NCBI GenBank assembly: GCA_019685655.1
Contig: JABFQP010000002.1
Span: forward strand, 124,001 to 188,000
DNA from: Candidatus Bathyarchaeota archaeon A05DMB-5
GTDB taxonomy: Archaea > Thermoproteota > Bathyarchaeia > Bathyarchaeales > Bathycorpusculaceae
Direction: 5' to 3'
Length of the DNA: 64,000 nt
Numbering within the stretch: position 1 is the stretch's first letter; the number at the start of each line of letters is the position of its first letter. Shown one piece after another: positions 35,155-43,490 of this stretch. The notes under the pieces were generated by a model. The model was not told the DNA's origin. It made no database searches and saw only the letters and a list, made by a program, of their open reading frames with translations. The position numbers and the translations under genes were made by a program.

Positions 35155-35606
35155 TAACGTTTCCTCCAAAGTTCTTGCGCTTTTAGATAGCGTTCTAACT
35201 CAGCAGCTGACTCAAATCTTCCGCTGCTTGCCATTCTGTAGAGTTTTCGATAGGTATCTTCAGTGATGATCTTTTTCTCCTTTAATTCACGAAGTCTTTT
35301 TCTCAAAGCCCTAATCTTGTTCATCCAAGCTTCTTTTCTTGAGATTTTAGCGTATGCCGAGCCCGTAGTGCTGCCTGGTCCACGGCGTCGTCCCTTCTTT
35401 TTCTTTTCATGCAGAACTCGTGCTCTTGCACGGCTTACACCTTTTTCTGGAAGAGGTTGGATAACTCCTTCGTGGACTAGTTTTCGAATTTCTTCGCGTG
35501 TTATTGCAGCTTCCACATCGTCTATTCTTTCAGGGTCTATCCAGACGCGGTTTTGTCCAATTTTCAGTATTTGAGCAGCTAGACGCCGTTGACTTTTGAG
35601 ACTCAT
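35154..35606 (-). CDS. rpl19e: Ribosomal protein L19e
   Basis: A 150-residue basic, largely helical protein with the L19e start [44 protein letters not shown] and the Arg/Lys-rich [24 protein letters not shown]. It overlaps L32e by 4 bases (ATGA). Confidence 0.95.
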   Translation of the reverse strand: MSLKSQRRLAAQILKIGQNRVWIDPERIDDVEAAITREEIRKLVHEGVIQPLPEKGVSRARARVLHEKKKKGRRRGPGSTTGSAYAKISRKEAWMNKIRALRKRLRELKEKKIITEDTYRKLYRMASSGRFESAAELERYLKAQELWRKR

Positions 35607-36157
35607 TGTTTTTCTACCGTCCTTTTGCTTTTACGCGTTTTTTCTCGCTTGCGCTTCGGCTTCTCAGCCTTTTTCTTTTCTTCAGCTTCTTTCTCTTCCT
35701 CAAGAGCCTCCTCTTTTTCCATTTCTTCCTTTTCTTCCGCTTCTTCTGTCATTTTTTCCTCTTTAACTTCTTCTTTGGCTTCTTTAAGGTTCAAAATTGT
35801 TATCTTCTTTTTTCTTGCTTCAACAAGAATTCTTGCGCGTTTTCTTTTACCCACCGTGTGCGCAATCCTAATGGCTTGCATTTTTGGGTCGATTTCTTTA
35901 AGATCTTCTGTATTGTAAACTAGGACTTCCTTGTAGCCGGAGGGATGAAGTCCCCGTGCCGCTTTTGGTCCTCTATATCCAACGTTTACAGTTGCTGGCC
36001 ACCCTTTGACTTTTTTCCGCATTTTGTTATCAATGCCTTTTGGTTTGCGCCAGTTTTTCTTTAGGCGTATGTAACGCCAACTTTCTTGTCTTACAAAGGC
36101 AGGCTTCTTCTTTTTTATGCGTTCTCTAAGTTTCAAGGTTTTTTCTGATGCCGCCAT
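35603..36157 (-). CDS. rpl32e: Ribosomal protein L32e with charged C-terminal tail
   Basis: Residues 1-120 are a normal archaeal L32e (PAFVRQESWRYIRLKKNWRKPKGIDNKMRKK and HPSGYKEVLVYNTEDLKEIDP). About 60 further residues are almost only Lys and Glu, absent from most homologues. Similar tails occur on L24 and S3 in this operon. Confidence 0.95.
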   Translation of the reverse strand: MAASEKTLKLRERIKKKKPAFVRQESWRYIRLKKNWRKPKGIDNKMRKKVKGWPATVNVGYRGPKAARGLHPSGYKEVLVYNTEDLKEIDPKMQAIRIAHTVGKRKRARILVEARKKKITILNLKEAKEEVKEEKMTEEAEEKEEMEKEEALEEEKEAEEKKKAEKPKRKREKTRKSKRTVEKQ

Positions 36158-36159
36158 TT

Positions 36160-36702
36160 TTACATTCCCTCGCTTCGTTCATACACGTATATGCCATCTA
36201 AGAAAACTCGTGGGTCTTTCCTTTTCACTTTGGTTGCTTGTTCTATGTTTGCTGCTGTTTGGCTTACGTCTTCAAGGTTTATACCTTGAACAATTATGTC
36301 TTCACTTTGAACTTTAACTTGAGCGCCGCCAACAATTTTGACTTTTCTCGAGCCTCTTTCTCCCGTGAAATTCTCGATTAGTACGGTTTTTCCTTGAACT
36401 TTGACTGATATAGGAAAGTGCGAGAAAACTATTTTGAGCTTGTATGTGAAGCCTTTTCTAACCCCAGTTATCATGTTTTGAATGTGCGAGTAAACGGTGC
36501 CTACAAGGGCTGTTTCCTTTTTGCGTGGCCATTTAGCCCAAACGCGGATGGTTTTGCCATCCAGTTCAATTGATATTGGTGCATGTGAAAAGTCAGAGGT
36601 TAATGTTCCTTTTGCACCCTTGAGTGTGACCTTCCTACCTTCCACTGTAGCTTCCACGTCATCCGGAATTTGAATAGTTCTTGAGACTTCGACCATCCGC
36701 AT
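36160..36702 (-). CDS. rpl6: Ribosomal protein L6 (uL6)
   Basis: A 180-residue large-subunit protein with two L6 domains, seen in VEVSRTIQIPDDVEATVEGRKVTLKGAKGTL and the C-terminal RDPRVFLDGIYVYERSEG-like KRKDPRVFLDGIYVYERSEG. It precedes L32e by 2 bases on the same strand. Confidence 0.95.
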   Translation of the reverse strand: MRMVEVSRTIQIPDDVEATVEGRKVTLKGAKGTLTSDFSHAPISIELDGKTIRVWAKWPRKKETALVGTVYSHIQNMITGVRKGFTYKLKIVFSHFPISVKVQGKTVLIENFTGERGSRKVKIVGGAQVKVQSEDIIVQGINLEDVSQTAANIEQATKVKRKDPRVFLDGIYVYERSEGM

Positions 36703-36719
36703 TTCAAGACACCTTTCTT

Positions 36720-37118
36720 CTAATACACAAAAGCTACCAGTTTGCCTCCCAAGCGTTTTTCCTTTGCTTCTGTATGAGAAAGAACACCTTTAGGTGTTGA
36801 CACTATCAATATGCCAACGCCCCTAGAAGGAAGGAACTTTTTCTCCCATTCTTCAAACTCTTCCACTTTAACTGAGAAGCGTGGTTTGATAGCGCCGCAC
36901 TTGTTTATTCTTCCCAAAAGCTGAACCTTAAACTTCCCAGCGCGGCCGTCATCTATAAATTCGAATTCCCCAATGTAACCATTTAATTGTATAATTCTTA
37001 AAATTCGACCCAAGAGTTTAGACGCTGGACTAATTACACATTCGCGCTTATTACGCATCTCGTTGTTTATGATTGTTACCAAACCATTAGCCACTGTGTC
37101 CATCGTGTTTTTCCTCAT
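36720..37118 (-). CDS. rps8: Ribosomal protein S8 (uS8)
   Basis: A 132-residue protein. The start of S8 homology is [46 protein letters not shown] and the end has [34 protein letters not shown]. The ATG at 37118 overlaps the S14 TGA by 1 base; a second ATG lies six codons in. Confidence 0.95.
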   Translation of the reverse strand: MRKNTMDTVANGLVTIINNEMRNKRECVISPASKLLGRILRIIQLNGYIGEFEFIDDGRAGKFKVQLLGRINKCGAIKPRFSVKVEEFEEWEKKFLPSRGVGILIVSTPKGVLSHTEAKEKRLGGKLVAFVY

Positions 37119-37282
37119 CACTCATATTTTTTAAATCCAAGTTTTTTGGCTACTTCTCTAAAACAATGCCGACACAAATATAAATTGTAACGTCGAATAA
37201 CCGGTCCGTAAGATCCACATCTACTGCAAGGTCTTGCTCCTTTCCCATATTTTCTTTCTTTCTTCGGTTTCTGCTTACCCAT
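37118..37282 (-). CDS. rps14: Ribosomal protein S14 (uS14), zinc form
   Basis: A 54-residue gene read directly from the minus strand. It begins [23 protein letters not shown], and ends [18 protein letters not shown]. Two CxxC pairs (C19/C22, C37/C40) bind zinc. It lies between L5 and S8, the standard position, with ATG at 37282 preceded by GAGG. Confidence 0.96.
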   Translation of the reverse strand: MGKQKPKKERKYGKGARPCSRCGSYGPVIRRYNLYLCRHCFREVAKKLGFKKYE

Positions 37283-37295
37283 TTAATTTCCTCAC

Positions 37296-37835
37296 CTAGA
37301 CGATTTCAACTCCTAAAGTTTCTTTAACAAACATCATGGCCTCTTCTGGTTTTAAAATGTGTTTTGAACCAATTTTCGACTTTTCTCTGCGCCGATTTTT
37401 GACGCGGTATCCGGGGCGAATGAGAGAAACACAAACATCCATGCCGTATATGCCTATGTCTGGGTCATATCTTACGCCGGGAATTTCGATGTGTTCTTTT
37501 ATGCCGAAGGAAAAGTTGCCATACTGGTCAAAGCATCCTTTGGAGAGTTTGTTATCGATTACTGGTAGAACTTTCTTCAAAAATTCTATTGCTTTTTGTT
37601 TTCTGAGGGTCACGATGCACGCTATGGGTTCTCCTTTTCGAATGCCAAAATCTCTTACGGTTTTCTTGGCTTTTCTTTTGCAAGGAGTCTGACCTGTTAA
37701 TTCTTTCAGAACTTTCGTGGCTTTTTCCAATGGCTCGCCAGACTTGCCAACACTGATGTTAACGACAACTTTCTCTATTTTCGGCTTAAGAGAAGGATGC
37801 TCAATCCATGCTTTGCGAATTTCGTCCTCAGACAA
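37296..37835 (-). CDS. rpl5: Ribosomal protein L5 (uL5)
   Basis: A 179-residue 5S rRNA-binding protein with KIEKVVVNISVGKSGEPLEKATKVLKELTGQ at the start and EHIEIPGVRYDPDIGIYGMDVCVSLIRPGYRVKNRR towards the end. TTG start with GGAGG about 10 bases upstream, within the S4e end. Confidence 0.95.
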   Translation of the reverse strand: MSEDEIRKAWIEHPSLKPKIEKVVVNISVGKSGEPLEKATKVLKELTGQTPCKRKAKKTVRDFGIRKGEPIACIVTLRKQKAIEFLKKVLPVIDNKLSKGCFDQYGNFSFGIKEHIEIPGVRYDPDIGIYGMDVCVSLIRPGYRVKNRRREKSKIGSKHILKPEEAMMFVKETLGVEIV

Positions 37836-37837
37836 TT

Positions 37838-38596
37838 TTAGGTTGCCTCCGGTAATGATATGAGCGACTGAGCCTCGCCTATTGCAAAAACGAAATCCAA
37901 AATTGTCTGATATCGATTGCCCTTCTCATCTTCAATTATTACGAGAGCGTTCTTACGTTTTTTACCTTTCACTTTTTCGATTTCAACTATTTTACCGTAT
38001 TTTCCAATGTTTTTTCCGCCTGTTATTATGGCTAGAACGTTTTCTTTCAGTTTTACATGCTCAAGAATTTGTCTTTCTGGAAAACCTATCTTTAGTGTGC
38101 CGAAGGTTTCGTAAACGTCTTCTTGTGGGTTTTTAGGGTCAGCAACTTTAACGAGAACGTTTGAGCCATCATGAAGATTAATTTGCACGTGCCCATTTTT
38201 AACAACGGTTTTGTTTTCTATCCTGCATAGTTTGAAGTTTGCTTCATCCTTACTGATTGGGTGAAGAATCAAACCTTTTCTTGAAGGCAAAACACGAAAG
38301 TACTTTTCAGCGTCTGGTAAAGAAATAACATCCATCAAACCAGCTGGGAAGTCGTCTTCACGCCTAACTTTTCCATCAACAAGCATTTTTCCTTGCGAAA
38401 CTATTGTTTTAGCCTCTTTCCTAGTCTCTGCGAGACCTAGAATGTCACGGAGAACCACGGTCAAAGGCACACATTTGTCAAGCGAATGCGGTCCAGGCGA
38501 CGGTTTTACAACCCACACTTTCTCTTTTTTATGGATTGGCCAAAATCCCGGTGCTGGTTTGCGTTTTAGTCCTGTTGAGCCTCCTTTTCTTCCCAA
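37838..38596 (-). CDS. rps4e: Ribosomal protein S4e
   Basis: A 252-residue small-subunit protein absent from bacteria. It shows the S4-type RNA-binding loop (CVPLTVVLRDILGLAETRKEAKTIVSQGKMLVDGKVRRED) and a KOW motif (NVLAIITGGKNIGKYGKIVEIEK). Confidence 0.95.
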   Translation of the reverse strand: MGRKGGSTGLKRKPAPGFWPIHKKEKVWVVKPSPGPHSLDKCVPLTVVLRDILGLAETRKEAKTIVSQGKMLVDGKVRREDDFPAGLMDVISLPDAEKYFRVLPSRKGLILHPISKDEANFKLCRIENKTVVKNGHVQINLHDGSNVLVKVADPKNPQEDVYETFGTLKIGFPERQILEHVKLKENVLAIITGGKNIGKYGKIVEIEKVKGKKRKNALVIIEDEKGNRYQTILDFVFAIGEAQSLISLPEAT

Positions 38597-38597
38597 G

Positions 38598-39212
38598 CTA
38601 TTTTCCTCCTTCAGTTTTTTCTGTTGTTTTACGTTTGGCTCTTGGTTTCTTTGCTTTGGGTTTTTCCTTTTTCTCGGGTTTTTCTGTCTTCTCTTCAGTT
38701 TTTTCCTCTTTTGCTTTCTCAGCTACCTTTTTCTTTCTTCTTGGCGGTTTCTTTTCTGGCGGTTTTTCTTCGATGACCTTTTCCTTTACTTCGGCGACTT
38801 TTTTCGGAGGTTTTTCCACTACTTCTTCAATTTTTTCGCGTGTTGCCCTTTTTCTTTCCAAGATTTTCTTTCGCCATTTGTCGTCGAGACTTAAACGGGT
38901 TATCATGACTTTGGAAGGATGTATGGGAACAAATATTGTAGTTCCGTCAACTTTTTCTCTTGTTAAGCCTTCAACGTAAATTCTGTATTTTTTTCGGTCC
39001 ACGCTGGTTATTTTCCCCTCGAATCCCTTATGGTCTCCACGCATTATGCGGACTGTGTCGCCGCTTCTAACTGGCAAAGTTTTAACTTTTTGTGAAGCTT
39101 GTAATTCAGACGATAAAGGCGCAGCGAAAAGTTTGTAGCGTATGTGGGGTGGGGCTTGAAACACCATTTTTCTTTGTTTCGACGGTTTTGTTACTGGCTT
39201 TATGGCTTGCAT
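38598..39212 (-). CDS. rpl24: Ribosomal protein L24 (uL24) with long charged C-terminal tail
   Basis: Residues 1-120 are L24 with the KOW segment (LPVRSGDTVRIMRGDHKGFEGKITSVDRKKYRIYVEG). About 80 extra residues are Lys/Glu/Pro-rich (starting near KIEEVVEKPPKKVAEVKEKV), making the protein far longer than the usual 120 or so. Start at 39212. Confidence 0.93.
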   Translation of the reverse strand: MQAIKPVTKPSKQRKMVFQAPPHIRYKLFAAPLSSELQASQKVKTLPVRSGDTVRIMRGDHKGFEGKITSVDRKKYRIYVEGLTREKVDGTTIFVPIHPSKVMITRLSLDDKWRKKILERKRATREKIEEVVEKPPKKVAEVKEKVIEEKPPEKKPPRRKKKVAEKAKEEKTEEKTEKPEKKEKPKAKKPRAKRKTTEKTEGGK

Positions 39213-39222
39213 GTTCTTCCCT

Positions 39223-39663
39223 CTACACTATGATGCTGGCGGCGCTCGCTATTCTTGGCCATCTTTCCGCTGCCTCTTTTGCCACTGGACCGCGAATTTC
39301 GGAGCCTTTCATCTCGCCATCGGGCGTTATTATTACTGCCGCGTTGTCTTCGAATTGAACCCAGACGCCGTCGGCTCTGCGGTAGGGTTTTCTTTGTCTA
39401 ACAATTACTGCTTGAAAGATTTTCTTTCTCATGTCGGGCGTTCCATGTCTAACGGAAACGGTTATTTTGTCGCCGACTGCAGCTGATGGATAACGCCGCA
39501 GCCTTCCTTTGTAACCCATAACTTGAACTAATCTTAGGTCTCTGGCTCCGCTGTTGTCAGCACATCTCAATATTGCGGGAGGTTGTAATCCTCTTGAAAT
39601 TTTGGGTCCATGCCCGAGCATTCCCTTAGCGACTAATGCTCTTTGTTTCGCTTTCGCCGCCAT
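39223..39663 (-). CDS. rpl14: Ribosomal protein L14 (uL14)
   Basis: A 146-residue protein with the family core [44 protein letters not shown] and [28 protein letters not shown]. It lies between S17 and L24, its standard place. Confidence 0.96.
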   Translation of the reverse strand: MAAKAKQRALVAKGMLGHGPKISRGLQPPAILRCADNSGARDLRLVQVMGYKGRLRRYPSAAVGDKITVSVRHGTPDMRKKIFQAVIVRQRKPYRRADGVWVQFEDNAAVIITPDGEMKGSEIRGPVAKEAAERWPRIASAASIIV

Positions 39664-39665
39664 TT

Positions 39666-39983
39666 TTACTTCTCCTCCATCTTTTCAACCACGACAAACG
39701 AGACGGTTTTGCTTATTGGGCGGCACTCAGCTATTACTACTCTATCGCCTTCTTTCACGTCTATGCATGGCGGAGCGTGGGACGGAATGCAACTGTGTCT
39801 TCTTTCATATCTTAGAAACTTAGGAACATAATGGAGATATTCACGTTTCACTATGACCGTTTTATCCATTTTTGCGCTAACAACAACGCCGTCTAACACG
39901 CGACCTCTAACTGGGAGTTCACCGTGAAAAGGACAATTTCGGTCCTTACAAGTTTTCTTAGGCTTCTTAAAAACTAGCGACAT
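39666..39983 (-). CDS. rps17: Ribosomal protein S17 (uS17)
   Basis: A 105-residue protein. The archaeal N-terminal [41 protein letters not shown] and the end [14 protein letters not shown] identify it. ATG 39983 overlaps the RNase P subunit stop by 1 base (TGATG), preferred to an upstream GTG. Confidence 0.95.
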   Translation of the reverse strand: MSLVFKKPKKTCKDRNCPFHGELPVRGRVLDGVVVSAKMDKTVIVKREYLHYVPKFLRYERRHSCIPSHAPPCIDVKEGDRVVIAECRPISKTVSFVVVEKMEEK

Positions 39984-40264
39984 CACCACAGCCTCCTTAC
40001 ATGCTTTTTAAGGCGGTCTTCCGGTCTTCCAGAGAGAATTTTGCCGTCAATCTCCACGATTGCGCCATCGGGAAATTTAAAGTGGAAAACCGCCATGTTC
40101 TTAATGACTATTTTCTTTTCGCCTTTATGTAAAATCGTAAAAGTGTTACGTGTCTCATCTACTATTTTTCCAGAAATCCCCAAATACCCCGGATGTGTGC
40201 TTTTGGCAACTTTGGCTTCGTTTCCTATAAATTCGCAGCGGATTATGTCAGGCGTTACTTTCAT
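39983..40264 (-). CDS. rnp1: RNase P protein component 1 (Rpp29/Pop4)
   Basis: A 93-residue Sm-like beta-barrel protein of archaeal/eukaryotic RNase P, needed with the RNA for tRNA 5' processing. Seen: [37 protein letters not shown] and [25 protein letters not shown]. It overlaps L29 by 4 bases. The SUI1/eIF1 gene usual here in many archaea is missing. Confidence 0.93.
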   Translation of the reverse strand: MKVTPDIIRCEFIGNEAKVAKSTHPGYLGISGKIVDETRNTFTILHKGEKKIVIKNMAVFHFKFPDGAIVEIDGKILSGRPEDRLKKHVRRLW

Positions 40265-40500
40265 TGTTTCTTTTTCTCCTCTTTCCTTTCTTTGTTAAGT
40301 CCGAGTTTTTGCTCGTTTTCTATTGTTAGTATCCGAGCGATTGTTCTGCGTAGTTCTCGGATTCTCGCGGGGTTTTCTATTGTGCCGCCTGCTTTAACCA
40401 TCGTTTTTAGCCTAACAAGTTCTGTTTTAAGCTCGTCAAGTTTTTCCATTCTTTGCTCGCTGGACATGCCCCTTATCTCTTTGACCCGCAGTATTGGCAT
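40261..40500 (-). CDS. rpl29: Ribosomal protein L29 (uL29)
   Basis: A 79-residue helical hairpin protein (MSSEQRMEKLDELKTELVRLKTMVKAGGTIENPARIRELRRTIARIL). The start is ATG 40500 (MPILRVKEI); the frame runs 36 codons further upstream but overlaps the S3 end and is not real. Confidence 0.94.
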   Translation of the reverse strand: MPILRVKEIRGMSSEQRMEKLDELKTELVRLKTMVKAGGTIENPARIRELRRTIARILTIENEQKLGLNKERKEEKKKQ

Positions 40501-40501
40501 T

Positions 40502-41242
40502 TTACTTTGTTTCCTCCTTTTCTTCACTTGCTTCTTCTTTGCTTTCTTCTTCTGCTGCTGTAGCTTCTGCTGTCGGCTCTTCTGTTTTTTCTTCTGTAGC
40601 GGCTTCAATGGTCTCCTCTGGAATCTCTTCTTCGGTTGACGGTGGAGCCTCCTCCACTATTTGGATTTTGTCTGGAAACTTTGCGTCGGGGGGCATTATT
40701 CTTACTCTCACGCCGAAAATGCCGGGTTTCAATTGAACGTGAACTTCGGCTTTGCGCATGTATTTCAGTGCTGCGTCTCCAGTCTTGGGTAAGTATCCAG
40801 TTCGGAATTTCTCAAATCTTGCTCTTTCGGTTCTTAATTTTCCGCTTATGATTATTTCCGCGCCTAAAGCTCCAGCGTCCATGACTTGGTTTAGAGCCCA
40901 GAATCCGGCGCGTCTGAAATGCACGCCTCTTTGTAGGGCGGAAGCCACACGAGAAGCGACAACATAAGCGTTTAATTCTGGAATCTCAATTTCAGAAACA
41001 GAAATTTGCGGGTTGGAAATTTTGAATTTTTCTTCCAAAATTGCCGCGAGTTCCCTTATTGTTTCTCCACCACGTCCTATGACCAGCCCAGGACGCATCA
41101 CATAAATTACTACGTGTGTCCCAAGCGGAGTTTTTGAAATTGTTACTCCGCCGTATCCGGCTCTCTCGAGCTTTTTCTGTAAAAACTCGTCAATTTCTGT
41201 TTTCTTTATGGATTCTGTTACAAAATGTTTAACGACTGCCAT
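40502..41242 (-). CDS. rps3: Ribosomal protein S3 (uS3) with acidic tail
   Basis: Residues 1-200 are archaeal S3 with a KH domain (THVVIYVMRPGLVIGRGGETIRELAAILEEKF) and PGIFGVRVRIMPPDAKFPDKIQIVEE. About 45 acidic residues (Glu/Ala/Thr) follow, unlike the K-rich tails of L24 and L32e. Confidence 0.95.
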   Translation of the reverse strand: MAVVKHFVTESIKKTEIDEFLQKKLERAGYGGVTISKTPLGTHVVIYVMRPGLVIGRGGETIRELAAILEEKFKISNPQISVSEIEIPELNAYVVASRVASALQRGVHFRRAGFWALNQVMDAGALGAEIIISGKLRTERARFEKFRTGYLPKTGDAALKYMRKAEVHVQLKPGIFGVRVRIMPPDAKFPDKIQIVEEAPPSTEEEIPEETIEAATEEKTEEPTAEATAAEEESKEEASEEKEETK

Positions 41243-41243
41243 A

Positions 41244-41732
41244 TTACGTTTCTACCCCTGTTTCTGGTTGTTCTTCTAAAGCTATTTCAATGTGGCATAG
41301 AGTTTCAAAGTCCGGCGTTGCTCTTCCAGAAGCGCGTGGCATGTACCGTTTTACTTTAATTCCTGGAAACGCGGATGCATTTATTATGCGTAGTCTGTCG
41401 GTGTCTAAACCTTTGTATTCAGCGTTTGCTTCTGCGCCTTCAAGTATTTTTAGCACGTATTTTGCTGCTTTTACTGGGTATTTGCCTGCGTAGGCCTTTG
41501 TTAGTCCGTGGTGGTGACCCGCTTTCTTCTTGAATCTTCTGAAGGGGACTGCTTGTTTTTTGGCTATTACGTCCTTAAGGTATTGTTTTGCTTTTGTGAG
41601 CATCATTCCTTTGATTGTTCTGCAGATTTCGCGAGCGGATTTATGGGATACTCTAACTTCTCGCCCGCTTGCTTTCGCGGTTTTTTCTGGGTCTAATGCT
41701 TCTTCTGTTATTGAGTATCCCCATTTTGGCAA
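41244..41732 (-). CDS. rpl22: Ribosomal protein L22 (uL22)
   Basis: A 162-residue protein starting LPKWGYSITEEALDPEKTAKASGREVRVSHKSAREICRTIKG. I choose the TTG at 41732: GGAGAG lies 8 bases upstream and the first residues match the family start. An earlier TTG at 41756 would add eight residues and lies at the predicted transcription start. This is the first gene of the operon in this window. Confidence 0.94.
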   Translation of the reverse strand: MPKWGYSITEEALDPEKTAKASGREVRVSHKSAREICRTIKGMMLTKAKQYLKDVIAKKQAVPFRRFKKKAGHHHGLTKAYAGKYPVKAAKYVLKILEGAEANAEYKGLDTDRLRIINASAFPGIKVKRYMPRASGRATPDFETLCHIEIALEEQPETGVET

Positions 41733-41773
41733 TTTGTGTTCTCTCCAACTGTGCAATTGAACAGCTACATGGC

Positions 41774-41784
41774 GATTTATATGG
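41774..41784 (-). promoter_or_regulatory. TATA box of the ribosomal protein operon
   Basis: The minus strand reads CCATATAAATC in the short gap between the GNAT gene and L22. It would start transcription near 41753, giving a leader of about 20 bases before the L22 TTG and its GGAG site. It suggests that this operon begins at L22 rather than continuing from L3/L4/L23/L2/S19. Confidence 0.6.
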
Positions 41785-41807
41785 TTTTCCTTTAACGTAA
41801 ACGATTT

Positions 41808-42482
41808 TCAGACTAACTTACGTCTTCTAAAACATGTTTTTTCTTCAAAAATGTTTCCTTTGAATGTTTGCGGGCGATAAAGCGGATGTGCAAGACAAAA
41901 GGTTAGTCCTTCCAGAATCTTTTGTTTATCCCATGCAGGAAGTTTTGCTTTTTCTTTTATCGGCATCCACATAAGATATATGCCGAAACTTTGTTCCTTA
42001 CGCTTTAGTTTGTGCGAAACCTTAATTGAATCAACCGGTCTGAAGCCAAACTTTTCCATTTGCCACTTCATAAACCATGGGCTCCAATGATTTTCTAAGC
42101 TTATGGTAGCGAAGCCAGCAGCGCATTTTTCGTTATCCACCATATCTTCAATGAGGACTTTGCCAAAGCTGTGTCCTTTTGCTTTTCGCAGAACCCAGAC
42201 GCAATTTAATACTATTATGTCATCGCCCATTATGGGATAACCAGACGCTTCTGGCGATGCATACTCTATCTGTCCTACTATTCTATTGTTGAACGTTAAA
42301 AGTTTCTTATGGAAACCCTTAGCGATTGCTTTCTCCAAGTATTCATTTCTTGATTTATATTTTCTGAACGGCATCGGCGCCAAGCATCTATAAAGATAGT
42401 TTTCGTAGTTTTTGTTTCGGGTGATATCGATAATTTTGGCTTGCAAGAGGTAGCGCCTTTGATGGTATAGAAGGAAGTGCAT
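41808..42482 (-). CDS. GNAT-family acetyltransferase-like protein
   Basis: A 225-residue protein with a GNAT-like core: HKKLLTFNNRIVGQIEYASPEASGYPIMGDDIIVLNCVWVLRKAKGHSFGKVLIEDMVD contains the strand-GxG/A-helix of the acetyl-CoA site (RKAKGHSFGKVLIED). The ATG at 42482 is preferred to an upstream start that lies inside the EamA gene. The substrate is unknown. It ends about 50 bases before the L22 operon, on the same strand. Confidence 0.68.
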   Translation of the reverse strand: MHFLLYHQRRYLLQAKIIDITRNKNYENYLYRCLAPMPFRKYKSRNEYLEKAIAKGFHKKLLTFNNRIVGQIEYASPEASGYPIMGDDIIVLNCVWVLRKAKGHSFGKVLIEDMVDNEKCAAGFATISLENHWSPWFMKWQMEKFGFRPVDSIKVSHKLKRKEQSFGIYLMWMPIKEKAKLPAWDKQKILEGLTFCLAHPLYRPQTFKGNIFEEKTCFRRRKLV

Positions 42483-42484
42483 AT

Positions 42485-43369
42485 TCAATTTTTGGGTTTC
42501 GGCTTGTAGAAGAGTAGGATTATTCCAGTTAACGCGAGTGCCACGCCTGCCGCTTGCCATATTTCAAATTTTTCTCCGAGAATTGTTATTGAGAAGGCAG
42601 CAGCTGAAAGAGGCTCTATGACGGATAGTATGCTTCCTTTTGCGGATTCAACGTATTTTAAAGCGTAGGAAAAAAGAAGATAGGCTGTGAGAGAGGGAAA
42701 AAGTCCGATTATGATTATTAGCGTCCAAAGTTGTGGGGGATAATTGACGATTTGGGATGAAGAAAGGAAGAGTGTTGGGATTAGAGCGATTGCGCCTATT
42801 CCGTCGCCATATAGTAGTAGGGTCCAGTTTGTGTAGCGGGTTCGTAATGTTCTGCACATTAAAAAGTATAACGCAAATAATAGGCTTGTAAGTATGCCAA
42901 AAGCTAGACCCAAAAGGTTTGTGTTTAACCACGCGACTTCATAAGCCTTAACGACAAGCGCAACGCCCGAGAACGCCAAGACTATCGCAAGTATTACCGT
43001 GGAAGTTATTTTTTCTTTTAGGAATATTGATGCGTGGACTGTGACGAAAACGGGATACGTGTAAAACATTACTGCCGCTATCGTCGCGGTTGTCAAGTCG
43101 ACAGTGTAGAAATAGGCGACTCTCTGAAGAGCCACGGCTAAAACGCCAAATATTATTAGTTGTGGAAGGTCTTTCTTCTCGATTTTGAGAAGACTTCTCC
43201 TAAACAAGAGTAGCGCAAGCAGCATTGTTGAAGAGGAAATTACGATTCTCAAGGCAGTTAATGTTATCGGGTCGATTCCATAAGCGAAAGCGAGTTTTCC
43301 AAAAATTCCCATAGTTCCCCATATGACTGAAGCAGCGACTATGAGAAGATACCCTTTTGTTTGTTGCAT
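42485..43369 (-). CDS. EamA-type transporter (drug/metabolite transporter superfamily)
   Basis: A 294-residue membrane protein of ten helices in two repeats. Each repeat begins with the EamA pattern: IWGTMGIFGKLAFAYGIDPITLTALRIVISSSTML and ALYFLMCRTL...ALIPTLFL, with FSGVALVVKAY and LSVIEPLSAAAFSITILGEKFEIWQAAGVALALTGIILLFYKPKP. It would export or import a small metabolite; the substrate is unknown. ATG at 43369. Confidence 0.9.
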   Translation of the reverse strand: MQQTKGYLLIVAASVIWGTMGIFGKLAFAYGIDPITLTALRIVISSSTMLLALLLFRRSLLKIEKKDLPQLIIFGVLAVALQRVAYFYTVDLTTATIAAVMFYTYPVFVTVHASIFLKEKITSTVILAIVLAFSGVALVVKAYEVAWLNTNLLGLAFGILTSLLFALYFLMCRTLRTRYTNWTLLLYGDGIGAIALIPTLFLSSSQIVNYPPQLWTLIIIIGLFPSLTAYLLFSYALKYVESAKGSILSVIEPLSAAAFSITILGEKFEIWQAAGVALALTGIILLFYKPKPKN

Positions 43370-43490
43370 GACTTATTAGAAAGTTTATTCTAACTTTAAA
43401 AATTGAATGGTGAAGTTTTAGGCACATTTACGATGTGTTTATGTTCAACTTGTATTGTAAAGTATTCAGAGTTTAAGGCGAGAGTGGAAA

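Noticed and set aside
35603..35923. Overlapping plus-strand frames rich in Phe and Ser opposite L32e
   Set aside because: They are the complement of the Lys/Glu-rich tail and have no protein-like features.
38442..38979. Plus-strand Phe-rich frames opposite L24
   Set aside because: Same effect of the charged tail of L24 on the other strand.
40501..40608. 36-codon Lys-rich N-terminal extension of L29
   Set aside because: It overlaps the S3 coding end; the ATG at 40500 matches the family start.
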